Shown piece after piece: positions 22,077 to 34,901 of a DNA stretch of 64,000 bases. Source of the DNA: Corbicula japonica (Eukaryota; Mollusca; Bivalvia; Venerida; Cyrenidae); the NCBI GenBank assembly GCA_038501625.1, contig JAZAYU010000009.1:11212396-11276395 (forward strand), written 5' to 3'. Position 1 is the first letter of the stretch; each line of letters starts with the position of its first letter. The notes under the pieces are model-generated. The model made no database searches. It had not been told where the DNA came from and was given only the letters and a program-made list of their open reading frames with translations. The position numbers were made by a program, and so were the translations under genes.

Positions 22077-22214
22077 TTAACCCTTTCCTCCATAGACAAA
22101 CCTTTATTACGAGGGCGAACAGTGTAGATCCAGATCAGCCGGATGTGCCGGCTGATCTGGATCTTCACTGGGAGCACATGGGTAAAAATGTGTATATATG
22201 GAGGAAAGGGTTAA
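22077..22214. mobile_element. 138-bp single-hairpin derivative of the TTAA-type MITE
   Basis: Perfect ends TTAAccctttcctccat / atggaggaaagggTTAA enclose only one hairpin: gtgtagatccagatcagccg directly followed by gatgtgccggctgatctgga. The whole middle (first-hairpin right arm, linker, second-hairpin left arm) is missing. Confidence 0.93.
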
Positions 22215-22469
22215 AAGAGTTTCCTTGAAGTTATTATTGCTGTCACTTGTGTTTTGAACCATAGAATGTTTACACTTAACACCTATCATACATATTTAGA
22301 TAATCTCTCTGTTGTCAGTTAGTTATATTTTAGATTTTCAAATGTCAAATTCATTATTTACAAACGCCCATCTCAGTTTCTCCACTAAAACGAAAATCAG
22401 TTACACCGCCTGCAAACAGCAAGATTCTGGAACAGGTTGCAGTGTCTGATAAGAGTTATTAATTAGACA

Positions 22470-22686
22470 TTAACCCTTTCCTCCATAGATACATCTTTAT
22501 TGCATGGGCAAACAGTTTAGATCCAGATCAGCCGGCACATCCATGCTGTCTGATCAGGATCTATACTGTTCACTGTTTGATTCGTTAGGTTATTTCTGAC
22601 CAAAATGCAACCAGATGTGCCGGCTGATCTGGATCTACACTGGTTGCAGAAGTGTAAAAAGTTGTATATACGGAGGAAAGGGTTAA
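22470..22686. mobile_element. TTAA-type MITE
   Basis: TTAA at both ends with clean termini; the second hairpin lacks its left arm (linker gaccaaaatgcaaccag runs straight into atgtgccggctgatctg). Confidence 0.92.
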
Positions 22687-22829
22687 TCAACTCACAAATC
22701 ATGGCTGTTTTACAGGACTGGGCAAATTGTTGATTTTTTTGTAGCTGTAAACAAAAGACAATGTTAAAAGCACTTTTTAAAGTACCTATCACCAAGACAA
22801 CTCACTGGGTAAGGTAAAATGCATATCGA

Positions 22830-22993
22830 GTTGCACTTACATCTTCGTGTCCATCTTTTACATCCTTTTGAAAATTTGTACCTCCTGCAAATCGTGTGGC
22901 ACAAATTCCTTATTAACTGTGTGGATGGTCATAAGGAAAAGACTTTTTCGTGCAATCATTTTTAGCCGGCGGCTATATAGCCGCAGGCTAAAG
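22830..22993. repeat. Remnant of a pearl/Helitron-like repeat ending in a palindrome
   Basis: The stretch tggatggtcataaggaaaag resembles gatgatcataaagaaagg in the element fragment at 37.98 kb. It ends in a strong palindrome at 22960-22993 (tttagccggcggctata / tagccgcaggctaaa, one mismatch). Confidence 0.5.
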
Positions 22994-23254
22994 AAACCGC
23001 AATTCGAAATCACAGACCTTTCAGCAGGTGCGCTCAAATGAAAAAGTCGAAGTACAGCTTCTGGTAGACGTCAGAAAAGAGTTCCAAAAGCAATCATAGA
23101 AAATCAGTTGTTAACGATAATTTAAATTGATTGCTTTTAAAGAATAATCAGTAAAACTCTTACTCAATGAAAGCAACGAAGGCGAACTGATAATATCGAT
23201 ATATATAATCAAATAAACTGCGTATGTGTAATACAATCAAAATGACGTAATATG

Positions 23255-23480
23255 GCGGGTGAATAGAATTACCGAAAACTACCCCAAAACACCGACTAAG
23301 ACCAACATAACCGAAAACACCGAAAAAGACAGAAAAGTGTACACAAAAACATTATTTTTGTACCCAATACCACTTTTAAAATAAATAGCATTTATGTTTA
23401 AATTCAATTTTTAATCATATTCGGTCCCTTTTTCGGTCTTATTCGGTTATTTGGTGGTTTTCGGTGATTCTATGCACCGT
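23255..23480. mobile_element. Inverted-repeat element with accgaaaa motifs
   Basis: The left arm gaatagaattaccgaaaact ... cataaccgaaaacaccg is the imperfect inverse of the right arm cggtcttattcggttatt ... ttttcggtgattctatg. Arms are about 70 bp around an AT-rich centre; likely an old MITE. Confidence 0.72.
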
Positions 23481-24640
23481 CAAATGGCAATATTCTGAAC
23501 GCATATTCTGAACGCAGACGCATTGCAAAAATGTTGAAGTGTTTCAGTATTTTGAGGGATGTATTTTTGATTTATTCAAAATATATAACGTGTCGACAGT
23601 TTTACGTTTTGTTACGTAACACGTATGGGGTTTAGCCCAAACTACACACACCTCCAGTGATCTCCCCTCAATTGTGTTTACCTAAAACATTAAACATTTT
23701 CGAAGATTTTGTTTCAACAAATAGAGCGCTCTATGGGCTGTCTAGCTAATGTTTTGTGCGAATTTTAATCGTGAAAATCATGAAAATGATGCCAAATGTG
23801 TTTTTTTTGGAAGTGGAATTAACATGACTCCGCGAAATCCTGGAAGGATTACAAAATTTAAACACAAACATCGACAAAAATTTATTACAGACAATGTGTA
23901 ATTTCCGAAAGGTCAGGAAGAGTTTTGAAACTGTTTCAACTGTATTCCAAAAATTGCACGAGGGCAGTCATTGTATGCATAAATGTGCAATCAACTTCAC
24001 TTTAAAAGTTTGGCATATTTTGCATTTGATGATTTGTATCAACCAGCTGCATGAACACACATCTGAATATTGTTTACATTTTCTGGTGAGGATGTAAAGA
24101 TAGACACTTCAACATGTTCAAGCACTTTGGAAAACAAAGTTCCGTATCACACCGGCAATTACACCATCCAGATTTACAGGTCTTTACAAGGTAAATAGTT
24201 TTATTTGTTTGTAAGAATAGCTGAAATTAGCTTACTAAGCTTCAATGATATGCAGACAATATGGCCGGGTGATTTGGCCCAGATTAATGAACTAAACAGA
24301 TGGGACATGCAGACTATAAGGCCTGCAGTCAGAGACAAACGGCCAAGCTTTAAGACCGCCCAGATATATTGAGTAGGTCCCAGATATGTACTCAAATAAT
24401 GCAGCACCTTCTATTTTGGTCCTTGGAAAAGCTTTTGTTGCTCAAAATTGTTGAAATTTATTTGATTTATCTACCACATAGCCTAGGGAAACCAGTATTT
24501 TTAATGTTAAAATTACCTAGTTTTCCCAAGGTATCCAAAAAGACAATCTCACTTTTTTAAGACAAATTTATATCAGTGTAGAATAAACTTGCAAATTAAC
24601 CACTGACTTGATTTCCCACCTCAGGGGTTTCAATTATCAA
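23481..24640. other. Intron stretch without recognised features
   Basis: No repeat or exon signature found; short open frames on both strands show no domain or splice support. Confidence 0.4.
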
Positions 24641-24649
24641 TAGATCTGT

Positions 24650-24996
24650 ATGCAGATTCTTGCATTTTGACGTAAGCAAATAAGTTTTTTCCCACATTTG
24701 ACCCCATCATATTCTGAGCTTGGGAAAAAACATATTTAAAATAAAATATATTTCTTATCCATGGTTCCTCTATGTGCTAAATCTGAAAAGTCATTTCCAC
24801 CTCATTTTAGTGGATTCACAATCAGCCAAAAAAGGGTTAAAATGCAATAGACATGTGCACAATATTAATCACTATTATTGCAAAAATTGACCACTTATTT
24901 AAATTCTCCAACATCAAAATGACCCCAAACTCAAAATGGTGGGGGTGTTAAATTTGAAAAAAAAAATGCTTGCATCAAAATGCAAGAATCTGCATC
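24650..24996. mobile_element. Inverted-repeat element, about 90-bp arms
   Basis: The left arm begins gcagattcttgcattttgac and contains tttgaccccatcatattctg; the right arm is its imperfect inverse, with caaactcaaaatggtggggg and ending tgcaagaatctgc. The centre is AT-rich. A related right half lies at 25877-26034. Confidence 0.75.
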
Positions 24997-25228
24997 TAAT
25001 GTCCCTGAATTATATCTTCTTATAAATTTTTTATTTAGTTAAATTAATATGGCATATAAAGTGTTAATATTTCTGACTAGCAATATATTATCGCATTGAC
25101 TTAGTTAGTAACTGAAATAGCTTTATGAAGTAGAGTAATTTCTGAAATAGATTTTAGTTGAAGATGATAATATTCATTAAGAAAGATTGTTCATTCTAAT
25201 GGGCATAACAAATACTGATTGATATACA

Positions 25229-25484
25229 GCCCCTTTCTGCCATATACAATGTATATGCCTTTATCACATGTGCATCTAGTGTAGATCCGGATCAGACTAA
25301 ATATTTGTGTCATCTGACCAGGACCTACACTGGTCACATCTTGTTTAGAAATAACCTTAAATTTATGAATCTTAAATTGAACAGTGCAGATCCTGATCAA
25401 ACAGCACAGAGATGCAGGGTGATCTAATTCTACACTGCCCATGCCATAAACTTAAGGTTCATATTAATTGGAGTTAAGGGTTAA
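25229..25484. mobile_element. TTAA-type MITE
   Basis: Left cccctttctgccatatac, right TTAA at 25481; both hairpins recognisable but diverged. Confidence 0.78.
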
Positions 25485-25876
25485 AGTTAGAAATGAATTT
25501 TCTGTGCAAAACACAAGTATTCCATGTTTTATGTCTAATTTTTCCATGTTAGTAGACATAAATTATTATGCATAAGTATAAAGGGGCCTACATGGATACA
25601 GCTTTTATTCCTTGTTTGACAAGGTTAGACCATATCAACTTGAATATCAGCGGAGGCTGGTCAGTGAAGTCTGTTCATGTTTAGATCTTTTAGATACATG
25701 TACTTTCTGATCAAGCAGGGATTTCAGTTGCTTTTGAAAACCAGGTGTCATTTGACCCCTGATGAGATTTTCAATGGGTCAAAACCAGATCTTCACAAGT
25801 CATAGCTTGTATTAAGTGATACATGTATTACTTAAAATTAATTTGCAAGACTTAATTAAGTGCTAACTTCATATTA

Positions 25877-26034
25877 AAAATGCAATTTCCTAAATACTTA
25901 TCCTCATTATTGCAAAAATAAATCACTTTTTAAAAGTTTTTGTGCATCAAAATTACCCCAAGCTCAAAATTAGGTGGGGTCAAAAGTGGAAAAAATATCA
26001 AATTTGTTTGCATTAAGATGCAAGAATCTGCATC
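25877..26034. repeat. Partial copy of the inverted-repeat element at 24650
   Basis: Shares attattgcaaaaat, catcaaaattaccccaagct and gatgcaagaatctgcatc, in the same order as the right half of 24650-24996; the left arm is not evident. Confidence 0.65.
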
Positions 26035-26778
26035 AATTGAAATCACTGGATCAAGAATTAAAGTGTGTGGATTCAGATAAGATGGATGCCTCACATGCAT
26101 TAAAAAAGTCTAGAGTTCACAGTTAACAGTGGGGGGAGAGTGTCTGTTAAGGGCTGTGCTAATGAAATGAATATAAAGAGCCCCTTTATCTAATTTATTA
26201 GGTTGGACACCATTAAAATATGATTACATTAACATAATGCTGACTCCCTGTGACACATTGTTATACATAAAACCAAGATCAAATAGCCTTTCACAGGGTC
26301 ACTGACTCCCTGTGTAATTACTTTGAAAGTGGAAATAATAAAGAGAAATACAAAGAAAAGAAATAAGTTATAATAATATAAGAAATAAATATAATTTTGC
26401 TAACCCAACAATTTTCATACTTTAATTGACACAAAACATTTGTTGTGCCTCTCTCATTTACTAAATGAAATTATAAGGCATTGGCATTGCCCTAAGTTGT
26501 GATATATTGCTATAAAGAATGGATATAAAATTATATTACCGTCGCCAAGTTCAACTACTGTTTAGCATCCTGACATGCACTCCACTGTTTGGAATGAACT
26601 AAAATTGGTACTTGTGTAAATATTGAGTTGCATTACAACCATGGCTAGGCATTCTAGACAGTGATGCATTTGATTCTGATATTGCTTGATCAAACATGAC
26701 CTGTATTTGTCCAGTTCGATTGCTTTTAATGTTCCTTTTTTTCATTTATTTCAGTAGTTCTCCTAAAATTACTTTTTA

Positions 26779-27501
26779 GCTCATCTGTCAAATAGTGACA
26801 GGGTGAACTTTTGTAATCACCTTTTGTCCTGCATCCATTCACAATTGTTGTCAGTCCTCTAGCTGCTTAATTTTTATCAGATCTTCTTCAAACTTGGTCA
26901 GAATGTTTATCTCAATGATATCTAGGTCGGATTAAAAACTGGGTCATGTGACCTTGAAAACTAGGTCACTAGGTCAAATTATAGAAAAACCTTGTCTGCA
27001 GTCGAGAGGTCTTAATTTTGGTCAGATCTTCTTCAAGCTTGGTCAAAATGTTTATCTCAATGATATCTAGGTCAATTTCGCAACTGGCTCATGTGATCTT
27101 GAAAACTAGATCACTTGGTCAAGTTATAAGAAAAGCTTGTCTGCACTCGAGTGGTCTTAATTTTGGTCTGATATTCACTTCCATTACCATAACATCTTAG
27201 TTCCTTTCTTGAAATTGCAATCTTGCATTATGGGTTCCGGTGTTAAGTGCCAAAATAAACTATTTAGATCCTGTCTGCACAAAAGCAGCTTCATTTTTGA
27301 TTTGCATTTAATCAGACTTGTACAATAATTGAGTTACTATAAGATCTTGGTTCCTTTCTTGAACCGGCTAGATTCCAGATTTCAGAGTTATGGCCATTGA
27401 AAGAGCCAAAGAAAGCTATTATGGCAATTGCAGTCGCATCCACTGACTCTTGAGCAGTTGTTGACAGGTGAGCGACATAGGGTCCTATGGACCATCTTGT
27501 T
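26779..27501. mobile_element. Pearl/Helitron-like element A
   Basis: The 5' end is a fold-back, gctcatctgtca - aatag - tgacagggtga. Two internal repeats of about 138 bp follow (tcagatcttcttcaaacttg; tttatctcaatgatatctag; cttgtctgca.tcgag.ggtc). At the 3' end gacaggtgagc (27463-27473), the inverse of the first arm, recurs, followed by a perfect hairpin ggtcc-tat-ggacc (27481-27493) and atcttgtt. No coding capacity. Confidence 0.8.
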
Positions 27502-28821
27502 AAATATTTTGACCAGTTTTATTATGAGTGGTTTGTGCATTTTTGCAAGCAAATGACATATGTCTTCCATAGGAGTTTCTTCATTCTGTTCAGATATTAT
27601 ATATTTACAATGGCTGGAATAAAACAGGAAGTCCTGTTACATTGCACATCATGGGGTTGTTTTATTTTGATTATGTTTACGATCCGCCGGCTTCCAGCAC
27701 TTTCAGTGCTTTGATTACCAAAGTTATGGCCCTTTGTTAATTTCAGTAATAAAATTTTGTGTTTCAAACCTTTAATTGTGTATGTAGGGAAATTCATGTG
27801 ACCAATATGCAGGAGTGAGGGCATGAGTGTTGATTCAGTCTAGGTTCTTTTTTGGCTAAAAGATTGTTAAAAACTGGCTTCCAGTTTTAGACATTTGTTA
27901 AACAAAGAAGCAAACCTTGTTATAATTCCACCATAAGAGAAGACTGCACTTCATAACTTAGTCAGGCTGGCTAGATGCGATACAGGTATGAAGGAAACAG
28001 TTCTCATCATTTGGAATAAATCATTAATTAGTCAGCTGATTGGGTTTTTGTTAAATCTGAAAATATTGGCATAATAATTCATGCAGGACTGCAGGACTCT
28101 TAGAGGCTGAATCACCTTTTCTAAAGCATTACTGGATTGCAAAAGGCATTGAAAATATTGTAAAATATTAATTTGTGATATTTTATCAGGATTATTATAA
28201 TATGTTCTTCCATTCTGTGTTTTTTCCCTGGTGATTGGAGGTGATGTTGATGATGATGATCATCATCTTGTCAAGGGAGTGACAATTTTGAGCCTTTAAT
28301 TGTTAACCGGTAGTTAATTTATTAAACTATTAAGGCCATGCCATTCATTTGTACAAAGTGGTGTTCTACAGAAATTTATTATTGAGTAATGAACAGTGTA
28401 GATCCTGCATGGATCTGGGTGTATGTGAAAATAGCTGCCCATAACACTTTAAGGCGTGTGATATTGATTACAAATGTATGTGCTGCATTAATAGATATGT
28501 TTTTAATGAACAAAAAAGAAGGAAAACAACACATATATTGTTTTACTCACTCTTATTATGTCGTTTTGGAAATAAAGGAATGTAATAAAACATGGTTTAA
28601 TTACTGAATTTCACTTTAATAAAACTCGAAACAGAGTTTTTACACCAATAATGAGAAAATAACTGCAAAATAATTGCAGACAGGAGCATATTTTATTAAA
28701 ACCAGATTCTTTCAAAATATCTGCTGGTACAATAGGATAGAATAGCTAAAATTCCGGTTGTTTTGTTTGTTGTTTTGTTTCATGCTTAAATAAAAGTTCT
28801 AAAATGTCATCTGAATTATAG
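27502..28821. other. Intron stretch without recognised features
   Basis: A small MITE-like fragment (gaacagtgtagatcctg) lies at 28388; otherwise nothing identifiable. Confidence 0.4.
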
Positions 28822-29061
28822 TAAACTTTCCTCCATATACATTTTTATGATGTGGGCAAACAGTGTAGATCCTGAATGGCTGGCACAGCCATGGCATCTG
28901 ATCAGGATCTGCTCTGTTCGCTTTTTTTATTCATCAGGATATTTCTGACCAAAAAAGCGAACGGTGCGCAGATCCTGATTAGACAGCACAGATGTTCCAG
29001 CAGATCTGGATTTACCCTGGTTACACATGAAATTAAATGTGTATATGGAGTAAAGGTTTAA
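28822..29061. mobile_element. TTAA-type MITE
   Basis: Left taaactttcctccatatac, right atggagtaaaggtttaa; both hairpins present. Confidence 0.85.
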
Positions 29062-29639
29062 ACACGGAATCAAACTTAGTAGTACTAGAAATACCTGTGA
29101 GTTACCTTAGTACTCCAAGTTTACTCTAATACTATTCCTGGCACAGAAATATGTTAAGATGAAAGTGATCTAAGTGAGGTATTATATTCTGCTACATGCA
29201 TATTTCCATGATAATAATGGTGAATCCATCTTTATATCTTGCTGGATCAAACTTCTTGAGTTCATGCCGAGATTGTGAGAGTTTTTAGAGTTTTTACTTC
29301 GGGATGCTTCAATCTTCGAAGCAGCCTGCTGATTTTGTGCTTTTAAAATGTTGTCAGAAGACTAGTGGATTTAAAGACAAGAAATAAAAAGCGGTTTTTG
29401 CCAAAATGTTCTGAAATGTTCATGAAAACAGATGGGAGTTATAAACATATAAAATCTATCTATTCTTGACATAGTGTTGTAGTGGAAAAAAGTGTGGAAT
29501 TTGTGAGTTCTTGGGTGGAATTTGAGTTATTTGTTCTATGTCAATTAATATAACTTGATAATATAGATATGTAGTTATACATTTCTTTTTATGTGTCTAT
29601 AACTGTAAAGGATTTGACCATTTAAAACTCTTGACAAAA

Positions 29640-30297
29640 AAATCTGTTTACTTTGTCAGTGAAACTTTAATGATCTCTGTGCACTGCACAGTGAAACTTC
29701 TCTGCAGTGAATTTTCTATGTATTCAATTTATTATACAGTGAAACCTCTCTACAATAAAACCTAGTAGTACATTGAAATAGCTCAGCAGTGAAAATGTTG
29801 GACAGAAAAACCTCTTTACAGTGAATGAAACCTCTGTTCAGTCAAATTATGAAACTTGTCAACAGTTTAATCTTTCTAAATTGGTAAACCCATGACTTTA
29901 ACATTGAAACCTAGTAGTACATTGACATTCAACTGCAGTGAAACCTTGGATAGTAAAATCTCTCTACAGTGAAACCTCTGTGCAGCTGAATTATTAAACG
30001 GCGAAACTTGTCAACAGATAAATTTTTCTGCACCATTAAAACCACTGGAAACGGCTCTAACATTGAAACTTCCTTGTGGCAAAAGCTCTTTACAGTGAAA
30101 TCTGTTTGACTGTGAAATCTATGTACAGTGAAATCTTGGTTCAATGACAGTGAAAGCTCTGTTCTGTGAAACCTTGGTACAGTGACAGTGAAAGCTCTGT
30201 ACAGTGAAACCTTGGTACAGTGACAGTGAAAGCTCTGTACAGTGAAACCTTGGTACAGTGACAATGAAAGCACTGTACAGTGAAACCTTGTCCAATG
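29640..30297. repeat. cagtgaaacc minisatellite
   Basis: Degenerate units built on cagtgaaacctctctacagt run from about 29640; from 30140 they become regular 36-bp units (ctgtacagtgaaacc and ttggtacagtgacagtgaaa). The long open frame on the minus strand (29929-30273) is only the translation of this repeat. Confidence 0.88.
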
Positions 30298-30655
30298 AAA
30301 CTAATGTACAAAAAGAAAAATATATTGTACTTTGGATGTTTTTTGGTGAGGTCTATTGCTTGGCTAACTGAAAGAATGGTAAATAAACCTAGTTCTGGGT
30401 GTATGGTGTCTGCTCTGTTTAGGTGTTGTTAATAGCAGTATATAAGCAGTATACTTGAGAAAGAATATATTAATGTTTTTGTCCAAAAATTGTGCTATGA
30501 TGCCTTTATTTGTGTAAGGCGAGTGCGACATGGTCATATTTTAAATGGAAACATTTGGTGAAAGCATTATGGAGCAGGAGTGTCTAGTAGTGGAAAACAA
30601 GTATGCAAGACCAGTTAGTATGGAGGTGAGGGTATTGTACTTTATGATACATTCT

Positions 30656-30899
30656 TTAACCTTTTCTCCATATATACACATTTTATAGCATGTGCAATGA
30701 GCGTAGATCCAGCTCAGCCGGCTTATCCATGCAGTCTGATCAAGATCTGCATAACTGATCATAAATCTGATCAGAAATAACCTAATGAATTGAAAAGTGA
30801 ACAGTGTAGATCCAGATCAGATGGTAGGATGTTCCGACTGATCTGGATCCACACTGTTGGCCCACACCATAAAGGCATAAATATGGTGGAAAGGGTTAA
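30656..30899. mobile_element. TTAA-type MITE
   Basis: TTAA at both ends; left ccttttctccatatatacac, right atggtggaaaggg; both hairpins present. Confidence 0.9.
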
Positions 30900-31299
30900 A
30901 ATAGCCATGAAATGCAAATGATAAAAAAAATGAACTTAATCGCATTGAAGTGCAGATACAATTATAAATATTTTCTCATGGATTTCCATTTTGGGTACAA
31001 ATAAGTCAGTAACAATCAAGTCAGCTAATGATGAACAGCTATAATTTGTTGTTTTTTTCTTTTATTGATAGTAAATAATAGTTCTAGATTATACACAATT
31101 ACAGGGCTTAGCAGCATTTTAAGTACTGGTTACATTTAAGCCAATAAATAAATCTCCTCAATATCAGGGAGATCTTGTGATTGGCTGTAGCCATGTAGTA
31201 ATCATGTTTACATTCTTGACTTATGCTCAACAAACAAGAATCAAAATAGCAGCATTGTTGTAATAAGAGAGATTTATGTTTTCTCAGGCACAATAAACA

Positions 31300-31541
31300 T
31301 TAACTCTTGACTCCATAGATACACCTTTATTGCATGGGCAAACAGTGTAGATCCAGATCAGCCAGCATATCTGTGCCATCTGATAAAGATCTGCACTGTT
31401 CGCTTTTTGATTTGTTAGGTTATTTTTGACCAAAATGCTACCAGTGCAGATCCTGATCAGACGGCACAGATGTGCCGGCAGATCTGGATTTACACTGGTC
31501 GCACATGTGTAAAAATGCGTATGTATGGAGGAAAGGGTTAA
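31300..31541. mobile_element. TTAA-type MITE
   Basis: TTAA at 31300 and 31538, clean termini, both hairpins. Its right TTAA is also the left TTAA of the next copy. Confidence 0.92.
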
Positions 31542-31720
31542 CTCTTGACTCCATATTAAACAGGTTTTATTGCATCTACAAACTACAGTGAGTCTTTGCA
31601 TCAACAGAGTAGATCCAGATCGACCAGCAACAAATGCCATCAGATCTGGATCTACACTCTTCATGTTTTGGTCAGAAGTATTACCTAATGAATAAAAAGA
31701 ACAGTGTTACTGTGTAGATC
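31538..31720. mobile_element. TTAA-type MITE, truncated, abutting the previous copy
   Basis: Starts TTAActcttgactccatatt, reproducing the start of the neighbouring copy (ttaactcttgactccat); the first hairpin and linker are present and the copy breaks off in the second hairpin. Confidence 0.82.
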
Positions 31721-32221
31721 TTGGATAACAGCCATATCCCATTGAGAAAATGGTTATACATAAATGTTTAAGCATCAAATAATTGTATAAATAGTATCTC
31801 CAAATTGCTGCACTTTGTCTTTCTGGAAAAAAGTGTTATGCGTAAATTTTGAATGTAGATGCCAAGATTTGTAATATTTCCATCAATTTATTGCCAAGGG
31901 AAATTTCATGCAGTAACTGCATATCTGGGAATGATATTACAGACATCAGTTTTGTTGCTAGGATTTGACAAAAAAGGGTCTTTGCAGCTATTTTAAAAGT
32001 TGCTTGGCAGTGGGTGGGTAATAGCCTAATCAAAAGAACACAAGACACCTACTGTGGTGCAGTTGCTGCCGTCAGTAAAGTCAAAGCCAAGAAATTTCAT
32101 GGTTCCATCATTGTTTTGCCAAGCTCCAGTATATGTAGGCACTGCACAATCTGCAAATGATATTACAAACAATGCTTGCGTCTGCTCAAACATGTTGAGT
32201 CAACAATCTCTAAAGAACTGT

Positions 32222-32362
32222 ACCCAAGATCATAGAACTAAACTGGGGACCAGTCTCAAATCTCAAACATCTGATTGGCTGAAATGGAGACTAGTTTCCA
32301 AACAGCCAATCAGATGCTTGAGCTTTGAGACTGGTTTCCAATCTTAGTTTAATGATCTTGAG
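32222..32362. mobile_element. Fold-back MITE
   Basis: Starts acccaagatcatagaact, ends agtttaatgatcttgag; arms pair over most of the length. Confidence 0.88.
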
Positions 32363-32753
32363 CTACTAGACAAATAATTGGTTTTATTACTATTTTTCAT
32401 GCTGTTTTTTTTTCATAAATGATAATGCAGTGAGTTTTAATAAAGTATCTTTCATATCAGCTGATACATTTTGTATTTCCAGAGGTGAATAGAAGCTTTG
32501 AACTATCTCCAATATTTGTAAGTCTTGGGGTGAACATGCAGTACAATTGCTATTTATTTTCCATTTTTTGAACTCCTGCAGTTGCATGGAGCCTAACTGT
32601 AATATCAGTAGAGAAAAGTTAATGATACTACAATCGGAGTTATCTATCGCTTAAAGAACTGCAATATTCACATCACATTGCATTTGTGCGATTGCACTCG
32701 GGAAGCCTTGATCTGTTGTCAGTGTTGTCACCGCAAAACACTTCTTAATCAGG

Positions 32754-32822
32754 GACCAAGATGATATTTAAAACCAAGATATGAGACCAGTCTCAAATCT
32801 CAAGCATCTGATTATAGTCTCC
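32754..32822. mobile_element. Fold-back MITE, left half only
   Basis: Contains gaccagtctcaaatctcaag and catctgatt, then breaks off about 30 bases before element B. Confidence 0.7.
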
Positions 32823-32852
32823 ATTTAAGGGATTTTACTCCTATTAATTATT

Positions 32853-34538
32853 ATGTCTCCCACCACGTAGTGGTGTGGGAGACATTTTGATTTGCTCCTG
32901 TCTGTCCGTCTGTCTGTCCGTCTGTCCGTCTGTCTGTCACACTTGTCCGCTCTCTAAGTCAAACAGTTTTCATTGGATCATCACCAAACTTCATCAAAAT
33001 GTTAGTGGCCATAATATCTTGATCAAGTTCGATAACCAGCCATATTGCCCAAGGAATCTCAGAATTATGGCCCTTGAATTATCAAAAATAAGTTGTTTGA
33101 GGCTTGTCCACTCTGTAACTTGAACAGTTATCATCTGATCTTCACCATACTTTATGAAAATGTTTGTGGCCATAATATCTCGGCCAAGTTCGATAACCAG
33201 CCGTATTGCCCCAGTCATGTCGGATTTATGGCCCTTGAATTATCCAAAATTGGCTGTTTAAGCCTTGTCTGCTATGTAACTGAAATATTCATCAACTGAT
33301 TTTCAATAAACATTATGATAATGTGTGTGGCCTTAATATCTTGGCCAAGTTCGAAAACCAGCCACTTTGCACCAGGCATATCAGATTTATTGCCCTTTGA
33401 TTTATCCGAAATTAGCCTTTTAAACATGTCACTAACCTGGTTCATCTCTCAAAGTCAGATAGTTTTCATTGTATCTTCACCAAAGGTCTCCCACCACGTA
33501 GTGGTGTGGGAGACATTTTGATTTGCTCCTGTCTGTCCGTCTGTCTGTCCGTCTGTCTGTCACACTTGTCCGCTCTCTAAGTCAAACAGTTTTCATCGGA
33601 TCATCACCAAACTTCATCAAAATGTTAGTGGCCATAATATCTCGATCAAGTTCGATAACCAGCCATATTGCCCAAGGAATCTCAGAATTATGGCCCTTGA
33701 ATTATCAAAAATAAGTTGTTTGAGGCTTGTCCACTCTGTAACTTGAACAGTTATCATCTGATCTTCACCATACTTTATGAAAATGTTTGTGGCCATAATA
33801 TCTCGGCCAAGTTCGATAACCAGCCGTATTGCCCCAGTCATGTCGGATTTATGGCCCTTGAATTATCCAAAATTGGCTGTTTAAGCCTTGTCTGCTATGT
33901 AACTGAAATATTCATCAACTGATTTTCAATAAACATTATGATAATGTGTGTGGCCTTGATATCTTGGCCAAGTTCGAAAACCAGCCACTTTGCACCAAGC
34001 ATATCAGATTTATGGCCCTTTGATTTATCCGAAATTAGCCTTTTAAACATGTCACTAACCTGGTTCATCTCATGATTTGGTTCTTCTCTCATTTTCTGCT
34101 ATTTTTATTATATGATGTTTACCAAATGCTATAATTATCTGTGTAATAAAATAACAGCCGCTTTGACCCCGGCACATAAGACTTATGGCCCATTTATTTA
34201 TTTACAATTGGCCTTGATAGCCTTGTACACTCACTCTCATGGTTTTTTTTCAGTGCATCTTCACTGATATATCAAAATGTTAATGACAACAAGTTTGACA
34301 ACCAGCCACATTGACCCTGGCACTTCAGGATTATGGCCCATCAGAAATTGAAACTTATGTTTTTCCTGATCCTCCAAAAATTTGTGACATTGTTTATGAC
34401 TAATATTGCACAGAACTTCCGTATGCCCTTTTAATAAATTGCCATCTTTATATTCACTTCACCAGTTTTATCCTGTGCATCATCAAAGATGATGCCTTTG
34501 TGGGAGACATGTGCTTTTCCCAAAAGCAGTTCTAGTTT
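32853..34538. mobile_element. Pearl/Helitron-like element B with internal tandem duplication
   Basis: The 5' fold-back atgtctcccac - cacgtagtg - gtgtgggagacat is followed by a (GTCC/GTCT)n microsatellite and repeats containing ttatggcccttgaattatc. The segment from the hairpin onward is repeated at 33486 after 632 bases, with only a handful of differences over about 570 bases. The 3' end has gtgggagacat (34500-34510), the hairpin gctttt-ccc-aaaagc (34513-34527) and agttctagttt. All open frames inside follow the repeat. Confidence 0.85.
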
Positions 34539-34901
34539 AATATTAATTAGATTAAACTGACAGAATAGTGAACATCATGTAGACCCCGACTAGTCACTGC
34601 ACAAGTGCAACTTCAGGTGTGTTAATCAGTAAACAAGTGCCCAATGTCAGTACTATTTGCTTTCACCTGGTGGGTTACTGTGCTATTCAGCTCATTTTCA
34701 GTGGTTTCAAGTGATTTCATGGATCAATTCACACCCTAAAGTGATCTGAAAACCAGGCTATTTTTGTCCAGCTAGGGAAGGACTCGGCCTCACTTCCTAT
34801 TATGTCATTATTCTTTTACTCCCAAGGATCCTGCATCTATTTTTTGCTGAGAAGGGAAAATGAAATCGTATCTAAAATTGCCTGCTTCTGTATGTTTTCA
34901 G

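Noticed and set aside
32994..33841. Paired identical 74-codon minus-strand genes
   Set aside because: Antisense of the 632-base duplicated segment of a non-coding pearl-like element.
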